DNA of 64,000 bases from Dryocola sp036489025 (GTDB lineage: Bacteria > Pseudomonadota > Gammaproteobacteria > Enterobacterales > Enterobacteriaceae): positions 41,473-105,472 of the forward strand of contig DASXGN010000006.1 of NCBI GenBank assembly GCA_036489025.1, in the 5' to 3' direction. Numbering within the stretch: the stretch's first letter is position 1; each line of letters begins with the position of its first letter. Of the stretch, positions 15,141 to 23,491 are shown piece by piece. The position numbers and the translations under genes are program-made. The notes below the pieces were generated by a model. That model saw only the letters and a list, made by a program, of their open reading frames with translations. It did no database searches and was not told where the DNA came from.

Positions 15141-15587
15141 TTACGACAGACGGGAAATCACTATTTCCTCAATGATATTTTTATCCTCCTGGCTGAATCC
15201 CAGCAGCGGGCGCTCATCATACTGCACCGGGTCGGCGTAGCGGTTCGGCTTATCCCTTAAGCCCTCCTGATGCACCCGCGCCATGCGCTGCACCCGCCCG
15301 GCAAATTCCACGACCGCCGCGTCGTTGGTGCCTTTGGCTTTCATGTAGCGACTGGTGCGCAGCTTCGCAAACATTTCACGTTTTAAGCGGCCCTTTTTTG
15401 CTTTCACCGGCTGGCGTTTGCGGGCGGCATACGGTGTGCCGTCCGGTGCCTGCTGGCGCTTAATCCGCCTTTGCTGCGAGGCCCTGAGCCGCTTCGCTAT
15501 TTCCGCCGCCATGCGACGCCGCGCCGCAGGTGACAGACTGGCAATAAGCCCGGCGAGCTTATCCTCAAAGGGCTTAAAATCACTCAT
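15141..15587 (-). CDS. S: Tail completion protein gpS
   Basis: P2 gpS family (phage virion morphogenesis protein), which with gpR completes the tail head-proximal end. I choose the ATG at 15587 (MSDFKPFEDKLAGLIASLSP, 148 residues) because GGTGAG lies at suitable spacing; a GTG at 15596 is the alternative. The basic stretch RKRQPVKAKKGRLKREMFAK is typical of this family. It overlaps R by 8 bases. Confidence 0.9.
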   Translation of the reverse strand: MSDFKPFEDKLAGLIASLSPAARRRMAAEIAKRLRASQQRRIKRQQAPDGTPYAARKRQPVKAKKGRLKREMFAKLRTSRYMKAKGTNDAAVVEFAGRVQRMARVHQEGLRDKPNRYADPVQYDERPLLGFSQEDKNIIEEIVISRLS

Positions 15588-16047
15588 CCCACGCACTCAC
15601 CAGCTCACCATTAACGTACAGCTCCACCGGACGCGGCACCGGCTCAGGCTCCGGCGGCTCAGGTACATGCCGGACGTGCAGCGCGTCACCCTCCTCTTTG
15701 ACGATAACCCGCTCGGTCAGCATCAGGCTGATACTCACGTCGACGCTTTCGTCGGTGTTGATATCGGCCTCGTAGACAAAGCCGCCCTTCTGGCCCGCCG
15801 TCGTGGTCATAATATCGGGCTGATTTTTCCGCACCCACGACTGGATCGGCACAATGAGGTAATCCAGATCGCCGTGATAGTCCGTCACCCTGATATTCAG
15901 CGTGTACTGATTTTCAAACGACAGCGAGGTCGCCAGCGTCGAGCGGATTTTTCCGGCGTCGATAAAAATGCGCATCATCTCCGGGTTTTTATCCAGCACC
16001 GGCACGGCTTCACAAAGCGCTTTGCGCAGGCTAATCGGTTTCAGCAT
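15580..16047 (-). CDS. R: Tail completion protein gpR
   Basis: P2 gpR family, 155 residues, the same length as in P2. MLKPISLRKALCEAVPVLDKNPE and the region around GDLDYLIVPIQSWVRKNQPDI are conserved; the C-terminal linker PEPPEPEPVPRPVE is proline-rich. It overlaps the end of lysC by 17 bases and S by 8 bases. Confidence 0.93.
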   Translation of the reverse strand: MLKPISLRKALCEAVPVLDKNPEMMRIFIDAGKIRSTLATSLSFENQYTLNIRVTDYHGDLDYLIVPIQSWVRKNQPDIMTTTAGQKGGFVYEADINTDESVDVSISLMLTERVIVKEEGDALHVRHVPEPPEPEPVPRPVELYVNGELVSAWDE

Positions 16048-16300
16048 CGAGTTTATCCTGACAGTGTTTTATCGTTTCCACCTGGGCGGCACAGCTCACC
16101 CAGGCGCTTTCGAGCTGGCGAACGTCGTCGCTCAGGTCACCATTAATTCGGGGAGTGCTCGCCGGGAGCTGGCACAGCGCCACTTTCGGACAGCCACTGT
16201 AAATAATCGGCGGTAGTGGCGAAGGCGGGGCGGGTGTGCAGCCGGATAACATCATCAGGCAGCTCAGACTCGTACCAGTCACGCAGCGCTTTATTTTCAT
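16031..16300 (-). CDS. lysC: Outer-membrane spanin subunit LysC (Rz1-like lipoprotein)
   Basis: The 89-residue lipoprotein has lipobox LSGC (Cys21) right after a short hydrophobic leader, then a proline-rich stretch (TPAPPSPLPPIIYSG), the hallmarks of an o-spanin. Its start lies inside lysB in another frame, the usual nested arrangement of i-/o-spanin genes. Together with LysB it would fuse inner and outer membranes at the end of the lytic cycle. Confidence 0.88.
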   Translation of the reverse strand: MKIKRCVTGTSLSCLMMLSGCTPAPPSPLPPIIYSGCPKVALCQLPASTPRINGDLSDDVRQLESAWVSCAAQVETIKHCQDKLDAETD

Positions 16301-16568
16301 TGAGTAACCTCGTCATGGTTTTGCCGCGCCTCGCAGCAAGCGCGCTGGCAGTAGCCAGTTTGTTGATTAAATCCACCTGCGCCAGCTCGTTGCGCTGGCG
16401 GATACCAGCGGCGACGTTAAGCTGGTTTTTCAGCATGGTAATCTGGGTTTTCTGCTCACCGGCGACGCGGTTCGCTTTCTCAAAAGAGCGGGCAAGCTGG
16501 CCGTTCTCACGTTTCATCCAAATCAGACCCGCGACGGCCATCAGCAGCAAAATAATCAGCGTTTTCAT
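16143..16568 (-). CDS. lysB: Inner-membrane spanin subunit LysB (Rz-like)
   Basis: The ATG at 16568 gives 141 residues. An N-terminal membrane anchor (KTLIILLLMAVAGLIWM) is followed by a long periplasmic coiled coil (SFEKANRVAGEQKTQITMLK, then LLNENKALRDWYESELPDDV), the layout of i-spanins. A longer frame upstream (to 16682) runs inside the lysozyme gene and lacks family support. The gene starts within the 3' end of K, so the P2 lysA gene has no room here. Confidence 0.88.
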   Translation of the reverse strand: MKTLIILLLMAVAGLIWMKRENGQLARSFEKANRVAGEQKTQITMLKNQLNVAAGIRQRNELAQVDLINKLATASALAARRGKTMTRLLNENKALRDWYESELPDDVIRLHTRPAFATTADYLQWLSESGAVPAPGEHSPN

Positions 16569-17074
16569 CTGGCCCCCTTGAGGCAATAAGTCAGCTCCCG
16601 CGCCCGGCGGTTTTCGAGCCCGGTATTTTTGACGCCGTTGACATACACCCAGCGCGGGAGCTGGGCGCAGGCCTGCGCCCACTGCTGGCGATTGATAAAC
16701 GAGACCAGCGTCGAGCGACAGGCGGCACCGGTGCCGACGTTAAAAGCAAAGCTGACCACGGCATCATAGACCGGCTGCGGCATGGCAACCGGCGCGCAGA
16801 CCGCAAGCCTGCGCTCAACGTTCAGCACGTCGCCAACGAGATTCTCCGCCGCCCGGCGCTCGGTGATATCGCCTTTCGGCGTCACGCCTGCCGTATGACC
16901 GATGCCCGACGTCCAGACCCCGGCGCTGCACTGATATGGACGCAGGCGACATCCCTCAAGGTCAGCAATCAGCGCCAGCCCCTGCGGGGAGGTTTGCAGC
17001 AGCCTGAAATCAGGCACCAGTACCGCCAGCGCCAGCACGGCGGCCACGCTGCAACGTTTAACGATTGAGGCCAC
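16565..17074 (-). CDS. K: SAR endolysin (GH24 lysozyme), disulfide-caged type
   Basis: Muramidase that cleaves peptidoglycan at lysis, 169 residues. It starts with a weakly hydrophobic signal-anchor-release segment (CSVAAVLALAVLV). The catalytic region LEGCRLRPYQCSAGVWTSG, followed by IGHT, gives Glu40 and Thr55, with Cys49 where T4 lysozyme has its catalytic Asp. Cys8 in the anchor, Cys42 and Cys49 reproduce the Cys13/Cys44/Cys51 layout of phage P1 Lyz, which is held inactive by a disulfide until the anchor leaves the membrane. It is not related to the endolysin of P2 itself, although it sits in the K position. Confidence 0.93.
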   Translation of the reverse strand: MASIVKRCSVAAVLALAVLVPDFRLLQTSPQGLALIADLEGCRLRPYQCSAGVWTSGIGHTAGVTPKGDITERRAAENLVGDVLNVERRLAVCAPVAMPQPVYDAVVSFAFNVGTGAACRSTLVSFINRQQWAQACAQLPRWVYVNGVKNTGLENRRARELTYCLKGAR

Positions 17075-17279
17075 GTATCACCCCCTCATTCAGTCCCATT
17101 GAGCGCAGATAATTGAACGTCTGGCGGCGATACCAGAAATTCACCAGCGCGGTAAAAATTGCACAACCAACGCCCACATAAAGCGCCATTTTCTCCGGCA
17201 TCTGCGCGCCAAAATACGCCAGCGCGACGGACAGCCAGTAAGTGACAAACGTCGTAATTTTTTCCATCGTCAGTCCCAT
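17058..17279 (-). CDS. Y: Holin (pinholin-like, dual start)
   Basis: Small inner-membrane lysis timer, 73 residues. It has two hydrophobic segments (TTFVTYWLSVALAYFG and ALYVGVGCAIFTALVNFWY) and a basic tail (RRQTFNYLRS), like phage holin families paired with SAR endolysins. It begins MGLTMEKI, so two start codons (17279 and 17267) are available; such pairs often yield holin and antiholin, but here the extra residues carry no charge. It overlaps both X and K. Confidence 0.85.
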   Translation of the reverse strand: MGLTMEKITTFVTYWLSVALAYFGAQMPEKMALYVGVGCAIFTALVNFWYRRQTFNYLRSMGLNEGVIRGLNR

Positions 17280-17473
17280 AAATTCACCGTCTCCGTAACC
17301 GGGGAAGTCCTGATATCGGGCAGCTCAACGGCGGTGCCGTGCGGCATTTCTTCGCCCAGCTCAGCGAGGCCGGGATTAGCCCGCAGCACCACCTCGACCA
17401 CGCCCTCGGTACGCCCGTAGTAGCGGGCGCAAAGCGCGTCCAGCGTGTCGCCCTGGAGGGCGATAACCTTCAT
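17270..17473 (-). CDS. X: Tail protein X
   Basis: P2 gpX family, 67 residues, with the LysM-like pattern GDTLDALCARYYG, followed by EVVLRANPGLAELG. It is a baseplate-associated tail protein. It lies between L and the holin as in P2; its start abuts the end of L and its end overlaps the holin start. Confidence 0.93.
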   Translation of the reverse strand: MKVIALQGDTLDALCARYYGRTEGVVEVVLRANPGLAELGEEMPHGTAVELPDIRTSPVTETVNLWD

Positions 17474-17979
17474 CAGATTTGCCCGATGATGCAGCGCGAT
17501 TTATCCTGCAACCGGGACACCGCCCAGCGCATATCGCGCCACATTTCATCAATAGTGCTTTCCACGCTGTCAGCCTTTTTGTCCCCCTTCGCGCTGGCAT
17601 CCACGCCGCGATACCCCTCGTAAAGTTTCGCAGTCGCCATTGCCGTGACGGCTTGCAGGTAGTAAAAACAGCGCACACTTTCGCCGTCGATTTCATCCGC
17701 CGGAACATCGGCCAGGCGTTCATAGCCGAGGGCGGATTGAATTTCGCGATATTCTTTTAGCTCGGCGTTGGTTTCCGCCATACCGTCGATAATCGCCCGA
17801 CGCAGGCGCACCGGCGTTACCGTGTGCTCCAGTCGCAGCAGCTCACGAACACGTACCGGCTCAACATCCGGGAAAAAAGCCGTGTTGCGGATAACCGCCT
17901 CGGCCACCGGCAGCGGGGGAATAACCACACCCTGCCCGGCCTGCGGCGCTCCAGGCTTACTGATAATCACAGTCGTCAT
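17473..17979 (-). CDS. L: Head completion protein gpL
   Basis: P2 gpL family, 168 residues from the ATG at 17979 (P2: 169). An in-frame upstream start at 18111 would add 44 residues that overlap M and are not seen in the family. RNTAFFPDVEPVRVRELLRL and the closing MRWAVSRLQDKSRCIIGQI are typical. It acts at the head-tail connection after DNA packaging. Confidence 0.93.
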   Translation of the reverse strand: MTTVIISKPGAPQAGQGVVIPPLPVAEAVIRNTAFFPDVEPVRVRELLRLEHTVTPVRLRRAIIDGMAETNAELKEYREIQSALGYERLADVPADEIDGESVRCFYYLQAVTAMATAKLYEGYRGVDASAKGDKKADSVESTIDEMWRDMRWAVSRLQDKSRCIIGQI

Positions 17980-18073
17980 GACAACCTCTAAATAGGTGGG
18001 CGGTGGACGCCGGTATTGATGAGGATGAAATCCAGTCTCAACCGGTGTGCCGCCCGGCGCGGGGCGCGTTCTG

Positions 18074-18829
18074 TTAACCGGCGGGCTTATCCGCCTTTTT
18101 TGGACGTCCACGTTTTCTGGCCGGTTTCACTTCGGCCTTACGCGGGCGCGGGGTTGTTCGGGGTTTTGCCGCAGGTGCGGGCTTAGGCTTCAGGGCGCTT
18201 CCCAGTCGCTCAATATCCTTTTTAACGCCCGCCTGCGGGTCAAGCTGCATGGCCCTGCGGAGCTGCGTCAGTGCCTCAACCTGCTGCCCGTGGTCACGCT
18301 GTACCAGACCGATGATTTTGTGCAGCTTAGCGCGCACCTTGTCGGGCATATCCGCTCCAGCGGTCACCGCCTGCGTGGTCAGTAGCGGGCCAACGTCGAC
18401 AGGCTCCCCGGCAGCGTGGGCACGCATGGCAGCAAGGGCAACATCTTCGGCCAGTACATAAGGCGTGGTGCGCTTATGCCGGGATGGCATGGTGAGGCCG
18501 TACTGCAACGCATAGCGGGCAATCTCCAGCGCTCCGGCAATATCACCGGCGTCCAGCTTCCACAGCATGACGGTCATCACGATGTCATCCTGCGCGCCCT
18601 TGCCTTCGGCCAGCACACCGGCGACCCACGGCGCGTAAAACGGCAGCAGCTCGCGCTTTTTGTCGGCCTTGCGCTCGATGGAATGAATGGTTTTTAACGT
18701 GCGTTGGTCGGCGGCCAGCTTGACCAGCATCTGCTCGTAAGCAGAGGCATGACGCAGCGGGTTATCGTCCCGCTGCGCGGCCATCGTGGCCGAGACCCGC
18801 ATCATGTGACGCTGCGCGGGGCTCGCCAT
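18074..18829 (-). CDS. M: Terminase small subunit gpM
   Basis: Endonuclease subunit of P2-type terminase that recognises and cuts cos, 251 residues (P2: 247). PAQRHMMRVSATMAAQRDD, KLAADQRTLKTIHSIERKAD and FYAPWVAGVLAEGKGAQDD are family signatures. The basic, Ala/Pro-rich C-terminus (PKPAPAAKPRTTPRPRKAEV, then KPARKRGRPKKADKPAG) carries an AT-hook-like RGRPKK. Confidence 0.93.
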   Translation of the reverse strand: MASPAQRHMMRVSATMAAQRDDNPLRHASAYEQMLVKLAADQRTLKTIHSIERKADKKRELLPFYAPWVAGVLAEGKGAQDDIVMTVMLWKLDAGDIAGALEIARYALQYGLTMPSRHKRTTPYVLAEDVALAAMRAHAAGEPVDVGPLLTTQAVTAGADMPDKVRAKLHKIIGLVQRDHGQQVEALTQLRRAMQLDPQAGVKKDIERLGSALKPKPAPAAKPRTTPRPRKAEVKPARKRGRPKKADKPAG

Positions 18830-18832
18830 AGG

Positions 18833-19984
18833 TTACTCCGCCCCGCCGTTATCTTCCGGGGAAGTCAGCGCTTTCAGGGCATTGACCACCGCCGCCGCAA
18901 AGACGTCTGCGCTTGCCGTTTCCGGGGTTTCGGCTTCGTCCTGCTCCAGAATCTCGATATTCTCAATCAGACAGCCGGCGGCGTAGTCTTCGATAACAAA
19001 ATCGACCTTCACCTGCTCGTAGTTTTCCACCTGGTCGAGCTTCGGATTCTCGACGATGTGGCGGCGATGGCCGTCCTCGTAGAGATAGATAGAAATATTA
19101 TCCAGCGTGGTAATGAAAATGCTGTTTGCAGGGAAGAACGGCGCGCGCACCGCCTGCAACTGACCGATGGTTTTCTGGCTGATAATCAGCTCACCGGCGA
19201 GCTGTTCGCTGTTCGCCTGGAACTTGTTAATCATCGGGAAATATTTGTCAGTCAGGATACGACGACCACAAATGACCACCATTTCCGGGTTTTCGCGGTG
19301 AATCTCATCAATCAGGGATTCGTGCGCATCCATCACCAGCGCGTCGAGGTTTGCGTAGTTCCCGCCTTTGGCTTTCGGGCCAATTTTGATGGTGTCGGAA
19401 ACCACCGCGCCCTCGTCGTCGACAACCTTACTCATTACGCGGTTCGGCGCGTCGTTGCGGTACTTCTGCAACCAGCCGACCGCGACGTCCTGCAACATCG
19501 GGTTTTCGGTGCGGTTTGAAGTGGAGGCACGGCTCACGCCGTTAAAACCAATGGTGATGTAATCCAGCGACTGGCGCTTGACGATGGCGTTACGGATTCG
19601 GATCTGGAAGTCCTGGAAACGCGCCCACAAATCCAGCTTGTTATACTTCAGGTGATAGTCAAAGTTGACCGGCTTGCAGAAGTAGCGGAATGAATCAAGC
19701 TTTGCAAAATCGGCGGTTTTACGCTCGACGCCGTTGTCGGTATCCGCCGTGCTGGCAATGGAGCCGGTCACATCAATACCGACTTTTTCCTCCGTCAGCT
19801 CCTGCACCACAATCATATTGATTTGTTTCAGGAAGGAAGAGGACTGCTGGATTTTATCAAAGAGCTTCTGCGTCACCGACGGCTCGACGCTGAATTTTTT
19901 ATTCAGATCGGCAACGTCGACGCCGTTCAGCTCGGCAATACGGCTCAGGTACTTATTAAATTCAAAGCGGGTTTCTTTACGCAT
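18833..19984 (-). CDS. N: Major capsid protein precursor gpN
   Basis: HK97-fold major capsid protein of P2 phages. FEFNKYLSRIAELNGVDVADL near the N-terminus is the part that gpO removes in P2 maturation. DYITIGFNGVSRASTSNR and AVGWLQKYRNDAPNRV are strongly conserved. At 383 residues it is about 26 longer than P2 gpN (357), the extra length being an acidic C-terminal tail (ILEQDEAETPETASADVF and following). Confidence 0.94.
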   Translation of the reverse strand: MRKETRFEFNKYLSRIAELNGVDVADLNKKFSVEPSVTQKLFDKIQQSSSFLKQINMIVVQELTEEKVGIDVTGSIASTADTDNGVERKTADFAKLDSFRYFCKPVNFDYHLKYNKLDLWARFQDFQIRIRNAIVKRQSLDYITIGFNGVSRASTSNRTENPMLQDVAVGWLQKYRNDAPNRVMSKVVDDEGAVVSDTIKIGPKAKGGNYANLDALVMDAHESLIDEIHRENPEMVVICGRRILTDKYFPMINKFQANSEQLAGELIISQKTIGQLQAVRAPFFPANSIFITTLDNISIYLYEDGHRRHIVENPKLDQVENYEQVKVDFVIEDYAAGCLIENIEILEQDEAETPETASADVFAAAVVNALKALTSPEDNGGAE

Positions 19985-20030
19985 TATTCATGATTTCCTG
20001 TTTAGTCGTTGTTATGGGCCAGCGGAGCTA

Positions 20031-20876
20031 TCAGCAGTCGGTCAGACTCGTCTCGTCACCATCCCCGCCGGTGCTCTTCTGGCGGCGCGAATAGGTCTGG
20101 CTTTCTGTTTTATCCAGCGTGGTCTTGAGCGAGGTCAGCTCGGTCTGACTTTCGCCAACGCTGGCCGTCAGGGTCTGGAGGGATAATTCCACCGCCGCAA
20201 GGCGCTGCTCGGTGGCTTCGTGGTTGGCCTGCACCTGCTCAGTCACCACCGTCACCGCTTCATGTACGTCAGTAAAACGGGCGTCGTCGCTGGCCTGCTT
20301 GCGGCTGAAAATACCTTTCACCTTGTCGGCCAGGGCGGTAAACATGGTGTCGGCCTGCTCTTCAAATTCCAGCTCGGCGAGCGTGGCGACAGAAATCAGA
20401 TTTTCTGGGCTGATTTTAAAGCGGTTAAGCGGGTTGGATTTTGCAGTGCGGCAAAACTCAAGGTATTCAGTGCCAAGGCTTGCCGGGTCATCAGTCACAG
20501 CCAGGCCAACCAGATAGCACTTACCGGTGTTGGCAAAGTTCGGCTGAATTTCCATTGATGTATAAACTTTCTGGCCCTTGCCGACCATTTCGACCAGGTT
20601 ATCCAGCGGGGCAATTTTCGCGAACAGCGCCCATTTGCCATTAAGCGCGGAATCGTCCGCAATTTTTTCAGCCTTAAGTTCTGTCACGTCGCCGTAACGC
20701 TGGAAAATACTGTCTGGAATAATGCCGCGCAGGTGTTCAAGATTGATACGACATCCGTAAACTCGCGGGTCAAAAGATGAGGCCATTTCCTGAATATCAG
20801 TGCCGCTGATAATGCGGCCATCGCAGGTGTCACCTTCAACACCGATGCGGAAAAACTTCGATTCTTTCTTTGCCAT
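20031..20876 (-). CDS. O: Capsid scaffold and maturation protease gpO
   Basis: Scaffold with an N-terminal serine protease that processes gpN, gpQ and itself in P2. The known P2 catalytic triad is present at the same numbers: Asp19 (GDTCDGRI), His48 (INLEHLRG) and Ser107 (VYTSMEIQ). The C-terminal half is the predicted helical scaffold (ATEQRLAAVELSLQTLTASV, then LTSLKTTLDKTESQ). 281 residues compared with 284 in P2. It is the first gene of the O-to-S late operon and diverges from P. Confidence 0.95.
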   Translation of the reverse strand: MAKKESKFFRIGVEGDTCDGRIISGTDIQEMASSFDPRVYGCRINLEHLRGIIPDSIFQRYGDVTELKAEKIADDSALNGKWALFAKIAPLDNLVEMVGKGQKVYTSMEIQPNFANTGKCYLVGLAVTDDPASLGTEYLEFCRTAKSNPLNRFKISPENLISVATLAELEFEEQADTMFTALADKVKGIFSRKQASDDARFTDVHEAVTVVTEQVQANHEATEQRLAAVELSLQTLTASVGESQTELTSLKTTLDKTESQTYSRRQKSTGGDGDETSLTDC

Positions 20877-20954
20877 TGGCAGGAGTCCTGATTGTGGATG
20901 ATTGGGTCGGGGCTAGTTTCGCCACTCCCGCCCACACCAGCCACCCGTTACAGA

Positions 20955-20972
20955 AGTGCAACCCCTGACACA
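20955..20972. promoter_or_regulatory. Possible shared Ogr site for the divergent P and O late promoters
   Basis: AGT-N12-ACA matches five of six fixed bases of the late-promoter element. Its centre lies 78 bases from the P start and 87 from the O start. If both promoters use it at -55, the leaders would be about 24 and 32 bases. The symmetric placement supports a shared site; the match itself is imperfect. Confidence 0.35.
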
Positions 20973-21041
20973 ACAGCACCTTACGGCGCGCAGTCCATCA
21001 TTTCTTTAGCCTTGCCTTACCCTATTAACGGCGAGGCATTC

Positions 21042-22814
21042 ATGACCATCACCACTGACACCTCCATTCTTAACGACCCACGACGGCAGGCCGCCCTGCT
21101 CTACTGGCAGGGCTTTTCCGTGCCGCAAATCGCGGAAATGCTCAAGACCAAACGCCCCACGGTGCAGAGCTGGAAACAGCGCGACCAGTGGGAGGAAACA
21201 GCCCCGATAAGCCGGGTTGAAAACACGCTGGAGGCGCGATTAATTCAGCTCTATGCAAAGCCTGATTTGACCGCGCACGACTTCAAAGTCGCTGACTTTT
21301 TGTCACGACAAATGGAGCGTTTAGCCAGGGTGAATCGCTACGGCCAGACGGGTAACGAGGTTGACTTAAATCCGAACGTGGCGAACCGCAACAAAGGGGA
21401 GCGTAAGAAGCCGAAAAAGAACTATTTCAGCGAGGAGGCTATCGAAAAGCTCGAGGAGATTTTTTTTGCGGAATCCTTTGAGTATCAGCTCGGCTGGCAC
21501 AAGGCCGGGCTGGCGCACCGTATCCGCAATATTCTTAAATCCCGACAGATTGGCGCGACGTTTTATTTCTCCCGCGAGTCGCTGCTGCGCGCCCTGAAAA
21601 CCGGCCACAACCAGATTTTCCTCTCGGCCAGCAAGACGCAGGCCTACGTATTCCGCGAGTACATCATTCAGTTTGCGCGACTGGTCGATGTTGACCTGAC
21701 CGGCGACCCGATCGTACTCGGCAACAACGGCGCAAAGCTGATTTTTCTCGGCACAAATTCCAACACTGCGCAGAGCCATAACGGCGACCTGCTGGTCGAC
21801 GAAATTTTCTGGATACCCAACTTTCAGAAGCTGCGAAAGGTCGCCTCCGGCATGGCCTCACAGCAACACCTGCGCTCGACCTACTTTTCCACCCCGTCGA
21901 CGCTGGCGCACGGGGCTTACCCGTTCTGGTCAGGTGAGCTGTTCAACAAAGGCCGGGCAGATAAAAGCGAGTGTGTCGACCTGGACGTCAGCCATGCTGC
22001 GCTAAAAAACGGCATGGCCTGCGCGGATGGTCAGTGGCGGCAGATTGTGACGATTGAGGACGCGCTCGCCGGGGGCTGCGACCTTTTCAATCTGGACACG
22101 CTTAAGCGCGAAAACAGCGCCGAGGATTTCCGCAATCTCTTCATGTGCGAGTTTGTCGACGATAAGGCGTCCGTATTTCCGTTTGAGGAGCTGCAACGCT
22201 GCATGGTCGACAGCATGGAAGCCTGGGCGGACGACTGGCAACCGTTCGCGACGCGCCCGTTTGGCTATCGCCCGGTGTGGATAGGCTATGACCCGTCGCA
22301 CACTGGGGACAGCGCCGGGTGCGTGGTGCTGGCCCCGCCGGTCGTCGCCGGGGGCAAGTTCCGCATTCTGGAGCGCCACCAGTGGAAGGGGATGGATTTT
22401 GCCACGCAGGCCGAGTCCATCAGAAAGCTGACCGAAAAATACCACGTCGAGTATATCGGCATCGATGCGACCGGCATCGGCCAGGGGGTTTACCAGCTTG
22501 TCCGTGGTTTCTACCCCGCAGCGCGTGAAATCCGCTACAGCCCGGAGGTGAAAACCGCCATGGTGCTGAAAGCAAAAGACACCATCGCCCGCGGTTGTCT
22601 GGAGTATGACGTCAGCTACACCGACATCACCGCCTCGTTTATGTCAATCCGCAAGACCATGACCAGCAGCGGGCGCAGCGCCACCTACGACGCCAGCCGC
22701 AGCGAGGAAGCCAGCCACGCAGACGTGGCATGGGCAACCATGCACGCCCTTTTAAATGAGCCGCTGACCGCAGGTAGTGGCACCGCCCCCGTATCTATTC
22801 TGGAGTTCAACTAA
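21042..22814 (+). CDS. P: Terminase large subunit gpP (ATPase)
   Basis: Packaging motor of the P2 type. The ATG at 21042 gives exactly 590 residues, the P2 length, and has GGCGAGG upstream; the frame is open from 20892 but that part overlaps the promoter region. Order of parts: N-terminal HTH (ALLYWQGFSVPQIAEMLKTK), ATPase core with Walker A-like ILKSRQIGATFYFS (about 164-177) and Walker B GDLLVDEIFW (248-257), then the RNase H-like domain starting at VWIGYDPSHTGDSAGC. It heads a rightward operon with a terminase-like gene and Q. Confidence 0.95.
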   Translation: MTITTDTSILNDPRRQAALLYWQGFSVPQIAEMLKTKRPTVQSWKQRDQWEETAPISRVENTLEARLIQLYAKPDLTAHDFKVADFLSRQMERLARVNRYGQTGNEVDLNPNVANRNKGERKKPKKNYFSEEAIEKLEEIFFAESFEYQLGWHKAGLAHRIRNILKSRQIGATFYFSRESLLRALKTGHNQIFLSASKTQAYVFREYIIQFARLVDVDLTGDPIVLGNNGAKLIFLGTNSNTAQSHNGDLLVDEIFWIPNFQKLRKVASGMASQQHLRSTYFSTPSTLAHGAYPFWSGELFNKGRADKSECVDLDVSHAALKNGMACADGQWRQIVTIEDALAGGCDLFNLDTLKRENSAEDFRNLFMCEFVDDKASVFPFEELQRCMVDSMEAWADDWQPFATRPFGYRPVWIGYDPSHTGDSAGCVVLAPPVVAGGKFRILERHQWKGMDFATQAESIRKLTEKYHVEYIGIDATGIGQGVYQLVRGFYPAAREIRYSPEVKTAMVLKAKDTIARGCLEYDVSYTDITASFMSIRKTMTSSGRSATYDASRSEEASHADVAWATMHALLNEPLTAGSGTAPVSILEFN

Positions 22815-23491
22815 TGCGCTATGAATTTACCGGCCTGCAAGCCGCCACGTTAAAAAACCTCCTTTCCCACACCGGCTTTGAGTACCAGCGCCGCTGGTTT
22901 ATTTCACAGAGCCGCACCCGCCACATCACCAAAACCCGGCAGTGCGGGGCCGACTGGTATTTCTCGCTTGAGGCATTGATTGACGCCATCGAGACGGGCC
23001 GCAATCAATATTTTCTGGCACCCGCCGCAGACTACGCAGTAGCGCAGAACCGGCAACGAATTGTTTACTTTTCCGCACTTGCGGGCGTAGAAATCCCCCA
23101 GGATGGCTCTTCTATCCAGCTGGCGAACGGTGCTGAAATTGGCTTTATGGGCGAGTACGACCATTTTGCGGCGAAGCATGGAAACGTTTATGTCAGTGAA
23201 TACGCCTGGGCGGAAAAACCAGCAAATTTATTCAAGGTGGCTAAGGGATTGGCAGCACAAGTAAAATATCGCTTTACCGCCTATACAACACCCTCACAAA
23301 GTGACGAGGCCTACAGGCTTTGGGCGACAGAAAAACCGGAGAACCAGCAGCGACTGTCCGCCCAGGACGCACACGCCCAGGAGAGCATAATTCTGGATCT
23401 GCCCGCGCTTAAATCGCAGTATCCGGCAGAGGATTTTGACATGCTGTTTTCGGCTGTCTGGCCGCAGGAAAAAAATAAGGCGGCGAAATGA
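22814..23491 (+). CDS. Truncated terminase-like paralogue between P and Q
   Basis: This 225-residue protein is absent from P2, where P and Q are adjacent. It aligns by eye with the gpP ATPase core: TGFEYQRRWFISQSRTRHIT, then KTRQCGADWYFSLEAL (gpP: KSRQIGATFYFSRESL) and GNVYVSEYAWAEKPANLFKV (gpP: GDLLVDEIFWIPNFQKLRKV). The Walker A-like loop is retained (40-46). In Walker B the Asp is replaced by Ser while Glu remains. The HTH and the nuclease domain are missing. Its ATG overlaps the P stop and its end overlaps Q, so it is translated as part of the packaging operon. A packaging modulator is possible; function unknown. Confidence 0.85.
   Translation: MRYEFTGLQAATLKNLLSHTGFEYQRRWFISQSRTRHITKTRQCGADWYFSLEALIDAIETGRNQYFLAPAADYAVAQNRQRIVYFSALAGVEIPQDGSSIQLANGAEIGFMGEYDHFAAKHGNVYVSEYAWAEKPANLFKVAKGLAAQVKYRFTAYTTPSQSDEAYRLWATEKPENQQRLSAQDAHAQESIILDLPALKSQYPAEDFDMLFSAVWPQEKNKAAK

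Noticed and set aside
20892..21041. N-terminal extension of gpP
   Set aside because: It lies over the divergent late promoter region, and the ATG at 21042 gives the exact family length with a good ribosome-binding site.
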